Below are positions 29,303-40,578 of a stretch of DNA of 64,000 nucleotides, one piece after another (positions within the stretch are counted from its first letter, which is position 1; each line of letters begins with the position of its first letter). A model generated the notes under the pieces. That model had not been told where the DNA came from and searched no databases. It saw nothing but the letters and a program-made list of their open reading frames with translations. Source of the DNA: Diplonema japonicum (Eukaryota; Euglenozoa; Diplonemea; Diplonemida; Diplonemidae); contig OZ025706.1 of assembly GCA_964019335.1 (NCBI GenBank), positions 1-64,000 on the forward strand. Direction: 5' to 3'. The position numbers and the translations under genes were made by a program.

Positions 29303-31294
29303 TCACGAACGGGGGAAGAGACACGAGTTGCGCTCCTCAGCAGAAGTGACCACTGTGGTGAGGCTGGACGACTTGCTGAGGAGTTTGTCAGTGTAATTGA
29401 TGACAGAGTTCTGTGTGGGTGATATGGCTAGTTGACTGATATACCTCGTGGTCAAGGCCGATGGCCGACAACATGGTGGCTACCTTTCGGAAGGTAGCAT
29501 GGGGCTGGTCTATGCTGAGAAGCACGTTGCGTAGAGCAGCATACTTCAGGGTCTGCTTGTGTTTATTGGGGCAAATTGCGGCACACCTCTGTCCTCTTCT
29601 CACCTTTGTGGAGGGGCCTGTCAAAGTACCCGAAGGCCTCCAGCATGTTGGTATTTGTTACCTCGGTCGTTGTTTTGGTCCTCTTCACGACTACAGGTGC
29701 CTGCCCCTCCATCACCTCCTCGTTCTCATCCTCCTCTCGCTTTCTCTTCAGATTGTTGAAGTCGCTCAGGATCTCATAGACCTTCTCACCGAACCTGCAC
29801 AAATAGCTTTTTCATGCATGTAAATACCTTTGGTTCATCATCTCTTCGAAACAGTAGGCCATCATCTCGAACACAGGTGACAGCACAGGCACAGACGGAT
29901 CTTTCATGTTTGTCACCAAGCACAAGAAGGGTATCTTCATTGCTTTCTGTAAAGTGTTCAAAGGGGTCCCAGTGTCTCCATACCACGATGCGCACTTTCT
30001 TCTCTTCAATCTCTGTTTTCTTTACCATCCTCTTGACTGTTTGCGTTTTGGGCTTCACATCTTCATCACTGCCGTCTTCTTTCTCTTTGTCATCACCATC
30101 TTGTGCTTCCTCTACTGGCTCTTCCACTTCTTCCTCTACCTCTCTCACAACCTCGTTCTTGGATATTTCCACAATGTCCTGAACCACTACCGGCTCCTGG
30201 AATGAAATGGTGGTGAGGTTTACAAGCATACGCAGTCGGTCAAATCACACAGAAAGTAGGTCTCTGTGTGGAGGTCGCTGTTCTTTGCGTACTGCACGTC
30301 CATGAATCTTCTGAAACGCGCGTCGCGGGGTATGGAGGTGTTGGTCATGTCTTCAAAGTGCCTCTTGATCACCTTGATCAGAACCTCCTCGTTGGCTGGG
30401 TCACCCCCGTCAATCTGCTCATCCCAAGGCCCCCCGTAGCACGTAAGCTCCCTGTCGTTAACCAGCGCAGTGAGAAGGCTGAGGCGGTGGTGGACGTGCT
30501 GCTGCGAGGAACCCTCTAGGGAAACGATGATGACCTTCGCCGTGTGTTTTCCCGTGCTGGGCATGTACATCTCATTGCACTCGCCCTCAAGAACAACAGA
30601 ATTGGTTGCCAGCTTCACGCTGTCTCGTTCCCAACTCGGCCAGTGCACTTCAGCCTGCTTGAAGTTATCATGCAGTTTTACTTGTGGGAATCGTGTTTTG
30701 CACTCGAACTGGTCTCGCACAGGTGTTGCGTACGGTCGCGAGCGGCAGCTCTGCAAGTTGGTTTTCATTAAAGCCAGGCACACCTTGTTGAGCAAGACGT
30801 TGCCCGATGGCATCGCACGAGGCAGCTCGGTCCCTGTCACCACGCTCCTGTGACAGGCTGCTTCACTCTCAGCTCGCATCCTCACAGCGTTTTTCATCTA
30901 TATGTTATATGAAGGTGTCATCATCGTACCTGCTCAGCGACATGCTGCTTCAAAGGGATTGCCTGCAAGCTCTGGCGTATGAGATCTGCCGCAACGCCGC
31001 CAATCTTCTGGATCTTCAGGTTCACCTCTAACTGTGCCTTATGTGCCATGTGTTCCTTTGCCTGCAATTCAGATTGCCGCTGTCGTACCTTGTGCTCTCT
31101 CGATATCTGGTCTTGCCTCTGTGTGCGAGTAATTCATGATTCCAGATGCATACCCTGTCGTCCAGCTGCTTCCTTTCTGCCTCTAGTTTCTCCCTCTGGG
31201 CCTCATTGTCGGCGCGTAGTATGTTTGCCTTTTCTTGCGTCTCCACCAGACGCTGCTCCGTCTCCCGAATGAGGTTCTGCAAGTGCTCAGCCAT
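29303..31294 (-). CDS. CCAR1/DBC1-family protein
   Basis: Eight exons (31294-31154, 31118-30930, 30897-30232, 30196-29984, 29946-29828, 29794-29587, 29552-29445, 29410-29303), with seven introns of 31-37 bp, encode 583 residues. A coiled coil (1-110) leads into a DBC1-like region ([12 protein letters not shown]). A Nudix-like domain lacking a catalytic Nudix box follows ([15 protein letters not shown], then FRRFMDVQY), much as in animal CCAR1/CCAR2. [17 protein letters not shown] and an EF-hand-like [10 protein letters not shown] close the match. CCAR proteins are transcription and splicing co-regulators. Animal members have extra SAP or S1-like parts not seen here. Confidence 0.72.
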
Positions 31295-31352
31295 GTTGTT
31301 CTTCTGTGATGAAATGCGTCGGTACGGCTGAGAAAAATAAACTCAGACTTCA

Positions 31353-32577
31353 TTAGAAGTTCATGATAAGACCCCCCTGGGAGATTCCCTTGAATACCCC
31401 CCAAGACCAGCCGTAGAGTACCTGAGGTAGTGAAAGTGGCAAGAAAACATACCACGACAGAGGTCAGCAAGCCCACCCCGGATGTGGTGCAGACGGTCGC
31501 GTACTTTATCGCCTGTGGCAGCAACGGGGCCGTGTCACTCATCTCTGAAACAGACTCGTCCCCCTCCATGTCCTGGAATTGTGTGTCGGTCTCCGGTTCA
31601 GGGGGAGCATGTTGTGCCTCAAACTCGTGTTCTTCCAGCCATGCATCGTAACATCTCCGTTTCCTCTCGTCACTCAGGTGCGTGTACGCGTTCGTAATCT
31701 CCTTCATCCTCTTCTCATTCTCCGCTTTCACTTCCGGCGTACGTGTTGTGTTTCTGTCAGGGTGATATGTCAGCGCCAGCTTTCTGTACGCTTTCTGAAT
31801 CTCCTTAAAATCTTCGTTCCTGTCCACACCAAGCTCTTCATACAGGCTGCCCCCTGATGCTGTCTTGAAGTTCCCCGAATCCATGTCCTCTTCCTCTCCT
31901 CGCCGTTCTTCTATATGAAGGTAAGCACGCAGAGTTACTGCCCATACACAGTAAGCAATCATGCCACCCCAGTATGAACCGTAGCCTTTGTACCTACACA
32001 CAAGGTGCCCCACAAAAGCTCCTACTGACCTCGCAAGTGTTGTGCCAAGCACGTCAAAGAAAGTGCGCTTGTAGCTCACAGACCGCTGACCGAAGAGGCG
32101 GTCTATAGTTGGAGCGGCAAGGGAAAAGAGCAGGGACGACGTTGCGGGCACCAGATACCTGCTCAATGTTCGCATGAAAGCAGCCGTTGCAGTGCAAGGA
32201 CTGATGCTGGAGGAGACATACTCTTCTGCAAAGTCTGCACCTCTGCCAGGAGCGAAGCAGCGCAACATGGCTTCCGGAACTATGAAAGACCCCACATATA
32301 AGCACAACCTTGTGGACCAAAGCCGTGAGAAGTAATAACTCTCCAACCACTGGAGAGACATAGCATCTAAAGTCACTTTCACGTTCCCACCCTCGAAAAT
32401 CAGCAGCAGGTATGTCAAGCCTTTCGTGAGAAGCTTCTTCAAGGCGTACGTAGCAAGCCCGTGCGCAGCGTTGGTCTTGTTGTTCATCACCTCCAACAGG
32501 CTGACGGTGCCCGCAAGCACTTCATCATCCCACTCGTCCGCAAGCATGTCCCACACATCATTGGCAGCGACATTCAT
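31353..32577 (-). CDS. J-domain membrane protein (type III DnaJ)
   Basis: Exons 32577-31453 and 31421-31353 with a 31-bp intron encode 397 residues. A long N-terminal region (1-230) has several hydrophobic stretches ([15 protein letters not shown] and others). The J domain lies at about 240-305: [25 protein letters not shown] with the essential HPD, and [13 protein letters not shown] hydrophobic segment lies near the end ([19 protein letters not shown]). J-proteins stimulate Hsp70 ATPase; this one would do so at a membrane. The first in-frame ATG is at 32577; the open frame upstream lacks an ATG. Confidence 0.75.
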
Positions 32578-32665
32578 ATGTGTGAGACCTTGTAGGAATC
32601 CCAAGTTGTGCAGCAACCTTAAAAACCTCAAAACTAACCACCACCCGTGTAAAGAACTACTACAA

Positions 32666-33006
32666 CTAGTACACAGCCTTTGTTACTGTCGGCCGCTGTT
32701 TTATCGATGCGTTGATTTCTGTTGTGTTGGGTAAGATGTCACGTGGCGCACACCTGCTTTCGTCACGGAATGCTTGAATCCCGGCACCACTCCTTTGCTC
32801 ATCTTGGGTATCCCCCACACATGTGGACTGTGTTTCGTATATCACTGACTGCAAGGTGCATACTTGGGCAGCTTATCTGCATCGCGCATCAGGTCGTTCA
32901 AAAATCTGTCTTCATTCGCCTGCGAACGTTTGTATATCTTCCTTGCCTTCTTGCCCTGGGGGAACAGGTTGGGCCCTGACCGTGCCACCTGCGCCGCGCC
33001 GCTCAT
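32666..33006 (-). CDS. Small basic protein, three exons
   Basis: Exons 33006-32864, 32827-32754 and 32718-32666 with introns of 36 and 35 bp encode 89 residues. It begins [20 protein letters not shown] and continues through basic, Pro-containing sequence ([14 protein letters not shown]) to a KAVY end. No family recognised. It sits 76 bp from POLA2 and 88 bp from the J-protein. Two introns in frame and dense packing make it likely real. Confidence 0.55.
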
Positions 33007-33082
33007 ATCGCCGCCTGTGCTGCAAAGTAACCATTAATGTTGTTAGCAGACTTCAAAATCGTTTATTGACAATACAAAAAAT

Positions 33083-34516
33083 CTATTTCTTATCTAAGGC
33101 TTCGAGGTCAAGCCACTCTACACTAACTTGCTCCCAAATAGGTTTTTTCTGGTTGGGTACCCGCGTCACTGTGACCTCCATGAATTGGTGCTTGTTGCGG
33201 TTCACAGGAGACGTGAAGTTTCCCGGATTGAGGGCCACCTAGATAGAGGTAAACTTCTAAGGTATACATACCACTTTGTCTGTCCTGTCACGCTCGTTGA
33301 GGATGACCGCCTCGGCAAAGGGTTGCAAGGCGGGTAGGATAAGCACGTCAGGCGTGGAAGAAGTGAAAGTGAGATGCTCGGCAAGAGAAACATCAAGAGG
33401 GACACTCGAGTTGGGAGGGAGCGATGGGTAAAGCGACCCTGCTGCGAGGATCTCATCCAAAGCCATTTTCTGTGCAGGCTTCATAGAGGTCGGGTCGGAT
33501 GCATCATAAGGAGAGAAGACGCCCACATTGGTGTCGGAGCCCACGTTATGCGTCATGTCCTGTCGCAGTGCTTTCAGAACGTCGAGAGAGGTGACTGCCA
33601 CATCGACGCCGTTGATGTTAAACCGCCCAGGGTTGTTCAGACTGAAGACGCCCTCTGTGCTGTCGAAGGTGTACCCCGGCTGTGGATACACGTACTCATT
33701 GAACGGGTCGTCAAGAGACGGTACGAAAATAAGTTGTGGCTTCTTCCCCTTCAGTTCCTCAGGGAAATATGAAAGAGTGTCGTCCTCCTCCAAGAAGCCA
33801 ACATCATCTGAGTCACGTTCCAACGACAAAGGCCCCACGATCAGCAAGGCACCCGTGCCTCTAGCGTTGCTGTGGTGGATCAGACGCTTTACGTACTGCA
33901 GGGACTTCGAAAGGGACTGGTCGAAGGGCCCCGCAGCCACCATCATCTTGAACGACGACTCGTTGGCGGGGGCAGTACCTTCCGTCCTAGGTTTCTTCTT
34001 TGCGTGCATGGCTTCCGCGAAGTCTGCTTCCTTTTTCGCACCCGACGACATGAGGGGGGTGGGGTTCGTCACACGAACCCCTTTGATGGTCCCTTGGCCA
34101 TGGTATTTGAACTCACCTGTAAGCCCGAAGACCTTGCCAGGGTACATCGAGTAGGGCGTGGCTCTGCGATCCAGGGTTACGTCGCTAACTCCATATTTCT
34201 CCTTGCAGCCCTCAACACGTACCCAGTTCACATCGTCTTTGTCCATGTTCTTAACGCGCACCAGGTGCTTCTGCGCGTCCTGGCTCACACCACCCACAGC
34301 CACTGTGTTCTCCACCGAGAATTGCTCCATGCACCGCACACCTAGCTCTTTCATCCTCTCGTTGACGTAGATGCTTCGCACCTCTGGCGTGTCGCCGTTG
34401 ATGGCGCGTACCGGCTGCTTCAACGGCCTCACTGTGGGTATGCCGTTCATCTTATCGAGCTTCGTGTGCTGTGAAAACTGCTTCACATTACTAACAAAGG
34501 GCGTCGGCGCGCTCAT
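33083..34516 (-). CDS. POLA2: DNA polymerase alpha subunit B
   Basis: Exons 34516-33272 and 33238-33083 with a 33-bp intron encode 466 residues. Conserved landmarks match the B-subunit family: MVAAGPFDQS, a LLIVGPLS strand, LIFVPSLDDPFNEYVYPQP, FNINGVDVAVTSLDVL, LYPSLPP, PDVLILPA and VALNPGNF. The phosphoesterase-like fold is expected to be inactive, as in other eukaryotes. The subunit tethers primase-polymerase alpha at replication origins. It is shorter than animal POLA2 (about 600) because the N-terminal domain is small. Confidence 0.9.
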
Positions 34517-34695
34517 ATTGTTTTTTTTAATTTCCTGTAGTGGTGAACAAGTTGCATATCTGTCATGTGTATGGCTAGGGTCGCTGCAGTACAACAATTC
34601 AATGGATGTGAAGTCGGCGAAGCTCGAGATGACAGAACAAAATGGTATGCGGTGGATAGGCAAAGCAGAAGTAATAACGGTAGTAAATCTATACC

Positions 34696-36046
34696 TCAGC
34701 GAACCTCGTACCCCTTGTCCATCAGCATTTTGAAGCAATCCCTTAGTGCGTCCATGACCACAACTGTAGGGCTGGACGTCTTCACCTGTTGCAGCCTCTC
34801 GGTGAGCTGCTTCTCCTCGATGGTTGCTCTTACCTGCAGTATGTTTGGCTCCTCGATGTGCAGTACCTTTTTGCCCCACGCCCCGTGGTCTGTCCCGCTG
34901 CAAAATGCCAGTGCTTTCACTAGCTTGATTGCTGATACCTGTGTGTGTTGCAGACTTTATTTCCTCAAATGACAACACCACCTTCACGTTTTCGGCGCTG
35001 GACTTCAAAGACTTCTCCGCTAAATCCATTAGGCACGCTGCGTCTGTGCGCAGCCACTGCGCTGTCACGACCTTGTCGGGTTCTTGTGGCGAGTTCAAAA
35101 GCTCTACTGCCACTTTGCAGCAGTGATCTTGGATGACCACAACGTCCTTCGGCGCTTCCCTCAGTTGGAACTGTGCAACCTCCGTCAACAGCACGCGCAA
35201 TCTTTCATGTTTTCTCAGCTGCTGTCGCTTTGCAGCAGCCACCTTTGCTAATATTCTCACATTCTTCACCAGCCGTTCTCTGTTTTCTGCAGCGATCGAT
35301 AAGTCCATGTTATCAAGGGTCACAGGCACCTTGTTGGGCTTCTCCACCTTTTGCTTCTTGGCATCCTGCTCTTTTTTCTTCATTAGGTCCTCCCTCACCC
35401 GTTTCAGCCTCGCAGCGCCTGCAGCGTCACCAGTCTTGGGCTCAGGGGGTTTTGTCACTTCTACCTTAGCCTTCTTCTTGGAAGCAAGAGTGTCCTTCGT
35501 GATCAAAGGCGTCGGGTGCCTTGCTGCATGTTCTTCCATCTGACGCAGTCTTTCAGCAGCTGCCTTCTCCATCTCTTCCTCTGCTTTGCGTCTCTCTTCT
35601 CTGGCCCTGTTGAAGGCTCTGTCGCAAGCGTTGGCTTCATCCTTCTCCATTTGGCCCTCTGCTGCGCGTTGCTCCTTGTAAGTGAGCACTAGCTCATCTG
35701 ACACAGGCCTGGCCTCCCCGCACCTGTTGCACTTGAATCTATGGCCCCAGTTCACGTTTTGACACTCTTTACATTCCCAGTCCTTTTCAGTCCTTGTATG
35801 GTTTGAGTTCTTGGGTATCGACGCATTGCCAGTGGGACCATGTTTTGCTTTTGTGTCTTTCATCTCGTAATTGCCTGATGCGCCGGACTCTGTGTGCGTC
35901 CATGCTTTGTTGTCGTCACTAAGCTCTACCCCGAGCGTGAGCAGCCTTTCCTTCACCCGATCTGCCTCGGCCCAGTCCCTGGAAAGCCTGTGCAGCTGCC
36001 TTTCTTCACATAGTGCCTGTATTTTCGACCATTCAACCTCTTCCAT
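34696..36046 (-). CDS. RanBP2-type zinc-finger protein with CysRS-like helical segment
   Basis: About 435 residues. The first 50 (RLSRDWAEADRVKERLLTLGVEL) resemble the C-terminal helices of cysteinyl-tRNA synthetase. Residues about 90-115 are a RanBP2/ZRANB finger (WECKECQNVNWGHRFKC then CGEARP). A long charged coiled coil follows, rich in Glu/Lys/Arg. A helical C-terminus ends MDKGYEVR. An intron of 40-43 bp near 34940-34982 is needed to reach that end; the donor is GTG rather than GTATG, so its exact edge is uncertain. RNA binding is likely from the finger. No known full-length counterpart comes to mind. Confidence 0.6.
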
Positions 36047-36091
36047 GATAACCTGTATGACCTTTGGGGGTTGTAGCAATTTTGACTAACG

Positions 36092-36825
36092 TTACGCGAG
36101 TGATACATCTGCTAAGTACTCTCGCCACTCTCTTTTCAGTTTCTTCACTGCTCGCTCCTCTTCGTCGGAAAGCTGTGCGGTAGATATGGTGGATAATGGT
36201 TCATTAGACACACCTCTAAGTTGTGTGCAGTGTCCACCATCCGTTGGTACGCCACGTCAAGCCCCACTGCAAGGGATTCGAACTCTGCGGTGTACACAGA
36301 GTCGCGTGCCTTGCTGAGGTGGGCTACAAAATCGTTAATGTCACTGATGAGCTCGCTGCCCACTTGTGGCGCCTTTGAAGCAAAGGGTGTGGCATGTCGA
36401 GTTGCAGTAGCCGAAGGCGCTGAGGTGGATGGAGGCACGGGTGCACGTTCAGCGGCCGTCGTGTGCATGTGAGGAGGGTGAGGCACCCCAGGCACATGCT
36501 CCGCGAGATGGCTGGCACCCTGTGGTGGCTGGTTCATGTAATGCACATAGTGATGGATATGGATGACTCTTGGTGATCGTTTGGCCTTTTTCTTGGTTTT
36601 CTTCACTTCTTCTGCTTCGCTCGTGACTCCCCCCCACTGCTGCATCACCTGCTGCTGCAGCGGGTGGAGCTGCTGCGGCTTTGGTTGCACAGGCGGTATT
36701 TGCAACTTGAGGGCGTCAAGCGACGGCGTCTCGTCTAGCGTGAGATTCCAGTCTTCTGTCCAGTCTATGTTCCCGGTGTTCGAGCGTCTGAAGGCCCGAC
36801 AGAGGGTTCTCGGGAGTCGGTTCAT
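36092..36825 (-). CDS. Pro/His-rich protein, or the C-terminal part of the J-protein upstream
   Basis: Exons 36825-36214 and 36172-36092 with a 41-bp intron give 230 residues. The sequence is Gln/Pro-rich, then basic, then His/Pro-rich, and ends in a helix (EERAVKKLKREWREYL). Its proposed start lies inside the end of the J-domain gene, a 110-bp overlap, while other neighbours here are at least 45 bp apart. A 59-bp intron from about 36845 to 36787 (GTGTTA...TTCAG) would fuse the two in frame. I think one gene is at least as likely. Confidence 0.5.
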
Positions 36826-37324
36826 ATTGCGGTGTAAGGTAACACAAACCCAATATGCCTACAATAAATGCTGCAAGAAAGGCCCCCCCTAAGGCCCGTT
36901 CTTCGTCAGCTTCCCTCCCGATGTCTTTCACGAATGACTCCTGGCCGCGTTTCAGGACTGAGCTGGCTTGGAGCCGCCGACCGCCTTTGGAGTCAATCTC
37001 CCATTTTTCAGCAAAATCCCATGTTTTGGGGTTTCTGGGCCGTCTTTTGGTGCTATGGGTATTGCTTGGTTGGTTGGTTTTGTATAGGTGGTTTACCGAG
37101 CCAAATTGCCCCTCCGCTTTGCTTGCGGTCTCCTCTGCAAGGAGCACCGTCTGGTACGCGCGCTTGATCTTGAGAAACTCCTCTGCACTACCCCCAAGAT
37201 CAGGGTGGTGCCTCAACACCTGCTTCTGATACGCCGCTTTGATCGTCCTTTTGTCGGCACCCTTATTCAACTTCAAAATAGCCCATGGATCGAGCTGCTT
37301 CAACACCCGCAGCTTTTTGCTCAT
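36716..37324 (-). CDS. J-domain protein with one transmembrane segment
   Basis: About 202 residues from the ATG at 37324. A J domain sits at the N-terminus (DPWAILKLNKGADKRTIKA, then RHHPDLGG with HPD). A basic linker and a hydrophobic segment follow (GAFLAAFIVGILGLCYL). This layout resembles SEC63-like or other ER and mitochondrial J-proteins but lacks further domains. Its final 36 codons overlap the next frame, so the true C-terminus may come from splicing into the gene at 36092-36825. Confidence 0.7.
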   Translation of the reverse strand: MSKKLRVLKQLDPWAILKLNKGADKRTIKAAYQKQVLRHHPDLGGSAEEFLKIKRAYQTVLLAEETASKAEGQFGSVNHLYKTNQPSNTHSTKRRPRNPKTWDFAEKWEIDSKGGRRLQASSVLKRGQESFVKDIGREADEERALGGAFLAAFIVGILGLCYLTPQYEPTPENPLSGLQTLEHREHRLDRRLESHARRDAVA

Positions 37325-37452
37325 ATTGGGCCTTAAGGAACGCTGGGTAAGAACAACACAAAGAAAAGAAAGGAAAACAAAACTGCGACCGACACGAATA
37401 TATAAAATGTACACTAGACGGGATCAAAAAGAATATTTCTTTTCTTTTTTTT

Positions 37453-39566
37453 CTATTTTTGCACAGTTTGTTCCTCTTCTTCTTCTTCTTCTTCTTCTTC
37501 CTCTTCGACTGGTATTACGGACACGGTAGTCAAGTCGTGAGTGTGTTGTGTGTCCTGCTGCGACTCTTCAATTTCCTTCGCGATCATCTCCTCTTCTTCT
37601 TCGTCATCGCTGCCTCCACATGGGAGGTATTTCTTGAGAACGTAGTATAACAACAACAACAATACGAAGATGAAGGCGACGAAGTCGAGGATAAGCGCAG
37701 CGACGGCGTACTCAGAAGTCTTCATGCACTGATCGATGTTAGACGAGAACAGCCAGTCGAAGCCAAGAACGATCAATACGACACGTGTGGCAAGAGGGAG
37801 TATCAACCACTTCGTAGATTTGCCTAGAGAGGCAAGACCTTTTCTATTAATCATGAAGAAGACCCCGAACAATACACAAGTCAGGAGCAGCTCACCCACG
37901 AGCCAGTATGCATATTTATCACCACAGTTATTATGCCCCATGCCCACCACCAACGTGAACGTGTGGTACATTAGATAGTACACCAATATCACTAAGGTGA
38001 ACCTCACTGTGCGGGCAGGCGGTGCGTATGGCGGGTACGAAAAGGTCCTCTTCATCCCCCACACTGTTGAGTTCTTCTGGATGATCAGGTTCCACAAAGA
38101 TGATATAATAGCACGCGCTACGTTTACCAAAGCTAGATGAACAGCCAGCAGCAGGTACCCGTCATTGTACTCGCCGCCTTTGAGCTGATGCTGGTGAAGA
38201 TACGCGTTGAAAAGCGCGAAAGGAAAAGAAACAAACATGGCGTGCAGCTGCCGGCAGAGATGGAACAACTGGCGCAGATCCCACATAATGATAAATTTAT
38301 CGTTCTCCAGCTGGTACTCCGTTGGCCACCACAAAGACCTTATATATATCCAAGCAGAGTTAATCTCCAGAAGTGGGAGAGCAGGGACGGCCTTGAGCCA
38401 ATACATAGGTAGGATGGGGAGGGACTTCGCGTTGGCGTCCTGCATCTCGCTGTATAGCTTTGAAAGAACTACGAACTCGATGAAGCCACCCGACAGATAG
38501 ACCAGACCAGCGTAGTTGGACCACATCGTGTTGCCTTCTAGACGTAAGTCGAAAATGTGAAGCCCTGCAACGCCTACCTCAAGAAGCATGAAGACAATGG
38601 CGACAATGAGGACCAGGGGATGGTTGTATGTCTCGGCGAGGATTTCCGAACAGCTGCTGGGCTGCTCGTCGTGCACGTGGGGGTGGTCGTGAAGGAGTTG
38701 CTCCCACTCAGCTCCGAGGTTTGCAAGCTTTTCCTTGTCCTCCTTCGATATATTGATCTCTTTCATGGCGAAGCACCAATCGAGAAACTCCAAGTTCCCG
38801 TCCCTCCCGCTCTCTGGTGCACAGTCACCGCCTGTCTTCGACGGGTCGTTGCTCAGCTTCGCGTTAACGCTCTTCTGGATATCGGCGCGGAGGTGCGTCA
38901 GCTTGTCGACCCCCGCCTCCTTGATGATAGCGACCATGATGTGCACGTTGGGACAGGAATGAGCTGCCCTCCATATCCTCTTCGTGATCATCTGCTCCTG
39001 CAGGTAATTGAAGATTGCGTGCTGCGCACCCCGCAGACTGGCATCTTCTCGCCCGATGAGCCCCACCACGTCCACCATGTTGGGGTCCAGCCCTTCCCGC
39101 ACGATGGTAGAATACTCCTTGATTGCCTGCATCACCTTGCATCGTTCTTCTTGGCCCTTTTTTTTTAGCTTCTGCTTTGGTTGTTCTGCCACAGGTTCTG
39201 TAGGTGCGACCTCTACAGGTACCCCTGCGACCTCCTCTTCAGCAGGTTCCCGCCTACCTGTCGCCACCGAGACCATCTTTCCATACGCCGTTTTGACCAA
39301 TGTTGAGAATCCCTGTAACCACCCCTTCGTTTTGTTTCCCCCATCGCTCTTCACCTCTTCGGACCTTCTGTCGGATGTATCGTCGGAGTCCCTCCTCGAT
39401 GTCACTTCGGTTGCCTCATCGTTCTCGTTCACGTCGGCGACGGTACTTTCATGACGCTCCGCAGGCTGTGAAAGGTGAATGTGTGGTGTGTGCATACTGC
39501 ATAGGTTTCCTCACTAGAGTCGTCGAACGGGTCATGCACGCTAGAAGCACGCTTGGAACCCACCAT
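37453..39566 (-). CDS. Polytopic membrane protein with acidic tail
   Basis: Exons 39566-39498 and 39465-37453 with a 32-bp intron encode 693 residues. The intron replaces an apparent ATG at 39495 that lies inside it. The first 290 residues are soluble and charged. About eight hydrophobic segments follow, beginning HPLVLIVAIVFMLLEVGVAG, with a conserved-looking WLKAVPALPLLEINSAWIYI. The end is a Glu-run. The arrangement vaguely recalls XK-related scramblases, but I cannot confirm it. Function unknown. Confidence 0.65.
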
Positions 39567-39620
39567 GTATCCTGTGTGAGCTAAGTGGCATGGAGGGAAA
39601 GTGTCATATAACCCAACTCT

Positions 39621-40526
39621 TTAGAGACCTAGAGTTCTCTGATTCAAGACAAAGTACCAAAAGCCAGCACCAAACAGACCGCCACCCACACCGTCGGCGC
39701 GGCTAGACCCGGTAAGCGACATCAGGATCTTGAAAGCATCATAGCCGATTACAAAGTACCCAATGTGCAAGGCCTTGGCGGGGACGAAGAAGAACATCAT
39801 CTGCATATTGGGCTGCATCAAACAAGTAACGGCGATCAACGACGAGCAGCAAGCGTGCGCACCACTCTGCACGCTGTACACAGGCATCCAGCCCTTCTGG
39901 GATGCGTTTTCGTGTATCACAAAATAGACATTAGAAGCCACACCAGCACCCACCGCAACCTGCCAGAACCTGGCCCTTCCAAGGTTCACCATCACGACAG
40001 GGGCCAGCGAGTACAGGATGAGGCATGAAAAGAGCAACCCGAAGATGTCAGTATGCAAGAGCAGGGATGTGACGAAGGGGTACACCCGTCCAGCATTGCT
40101 GCTGCTTAGCATGAAGTTCTCGGACAAGAACTTCTTCCCGCTCCCTGGCATGATCAGGAACAGCAGCCACAGGATGAGCATCAGCGAGATGACATACCTC
40201 AGCGCGTCTATGTCCTTGTCGGTAGTCTGCTGGGGTGTGAACCCAAACTCTGCTAGCTTAAGATCCAGCTGCCTCCATATGCCGTCCATCTTCACCTTTG
40301 CATTTTGGTATCCGTCATTCGAGGTCAGTTTCTTCAGACCTTCCTGCGCGGCCTTCTCCAGCTTGTTCTTGTCAAATCCTCCTTTCTTGTCCAACAGCGT
40401 GTTACATTTGTGCAGGCACCGCATCTGCTTTGGCAGTCTGCCCCCCACCAGCAGTGCTGTCCCAAACTGGGTCACTGCTCGATTCATCTTGTTGTTATCA
40501 CTCTGTTGTGTGTTTGTCTCCGGCAC
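39621..40526 (-). CDS. Rhomboid-like protein lacking catalytic residues
   Basis: 301 residues. The second half has six hydrophobic segments with rhomboid landmarks: VTSLLLHTDIFGLLFSCL for the L1/TM2 region, LGRARFWQVA, and a closing GGGLFGAGFWYFV for TM6. The active-site Ser motif GxSG is replaced by GAHACC, and the TM6 histidine is absent, so it should be a pseudoprotease like iRhom or Derlin. A basic N-terminus (MNRAVTQFGTALLVGGRL) from the second ATG could target mitochondria. Roles of such proteins include ER quality control and trafficking. Confidence 0.6.
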   Translation of the reverse strand: MPETNTQQSDNNKMNRAVTQFGTALLVGGRLPKQMRCLHKCNTLLDKKGGFDKNKLEKAAQEGLKKLTSNDGYQNAKVKMDGIWRQLDLKLAEFGFTPQQTTDKDIDALRYVISLMLILWLLFLIMPGSGKKFLSENFMLSSSNAGRVYPFVTSLLLHTDIFGLLFSCLILYSLAPVVMVNLGRARFWQVAVGAGVASNVYFVIHENASQKGWMPVYSVQSGAHACCSSLIAVTCLMQPNMQMMFFFVPAKALHIGYFVIGYDAFKILMSLTGSSRADGVGGGLFGAGFWYFVLNQRTLGL

Positions 40527-40578
40527 AATAACAATGATGTATTAATACTGTGGAAATGTAAATGTATTTGTGTAAAGA

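Noticed and set aside
34565-34680. Possible extra exon between POLA2 and the RanBP2-finger gene
   Set aside because: The stop at 34696 closes the finger gene with a good helical end, and no frame continues it.
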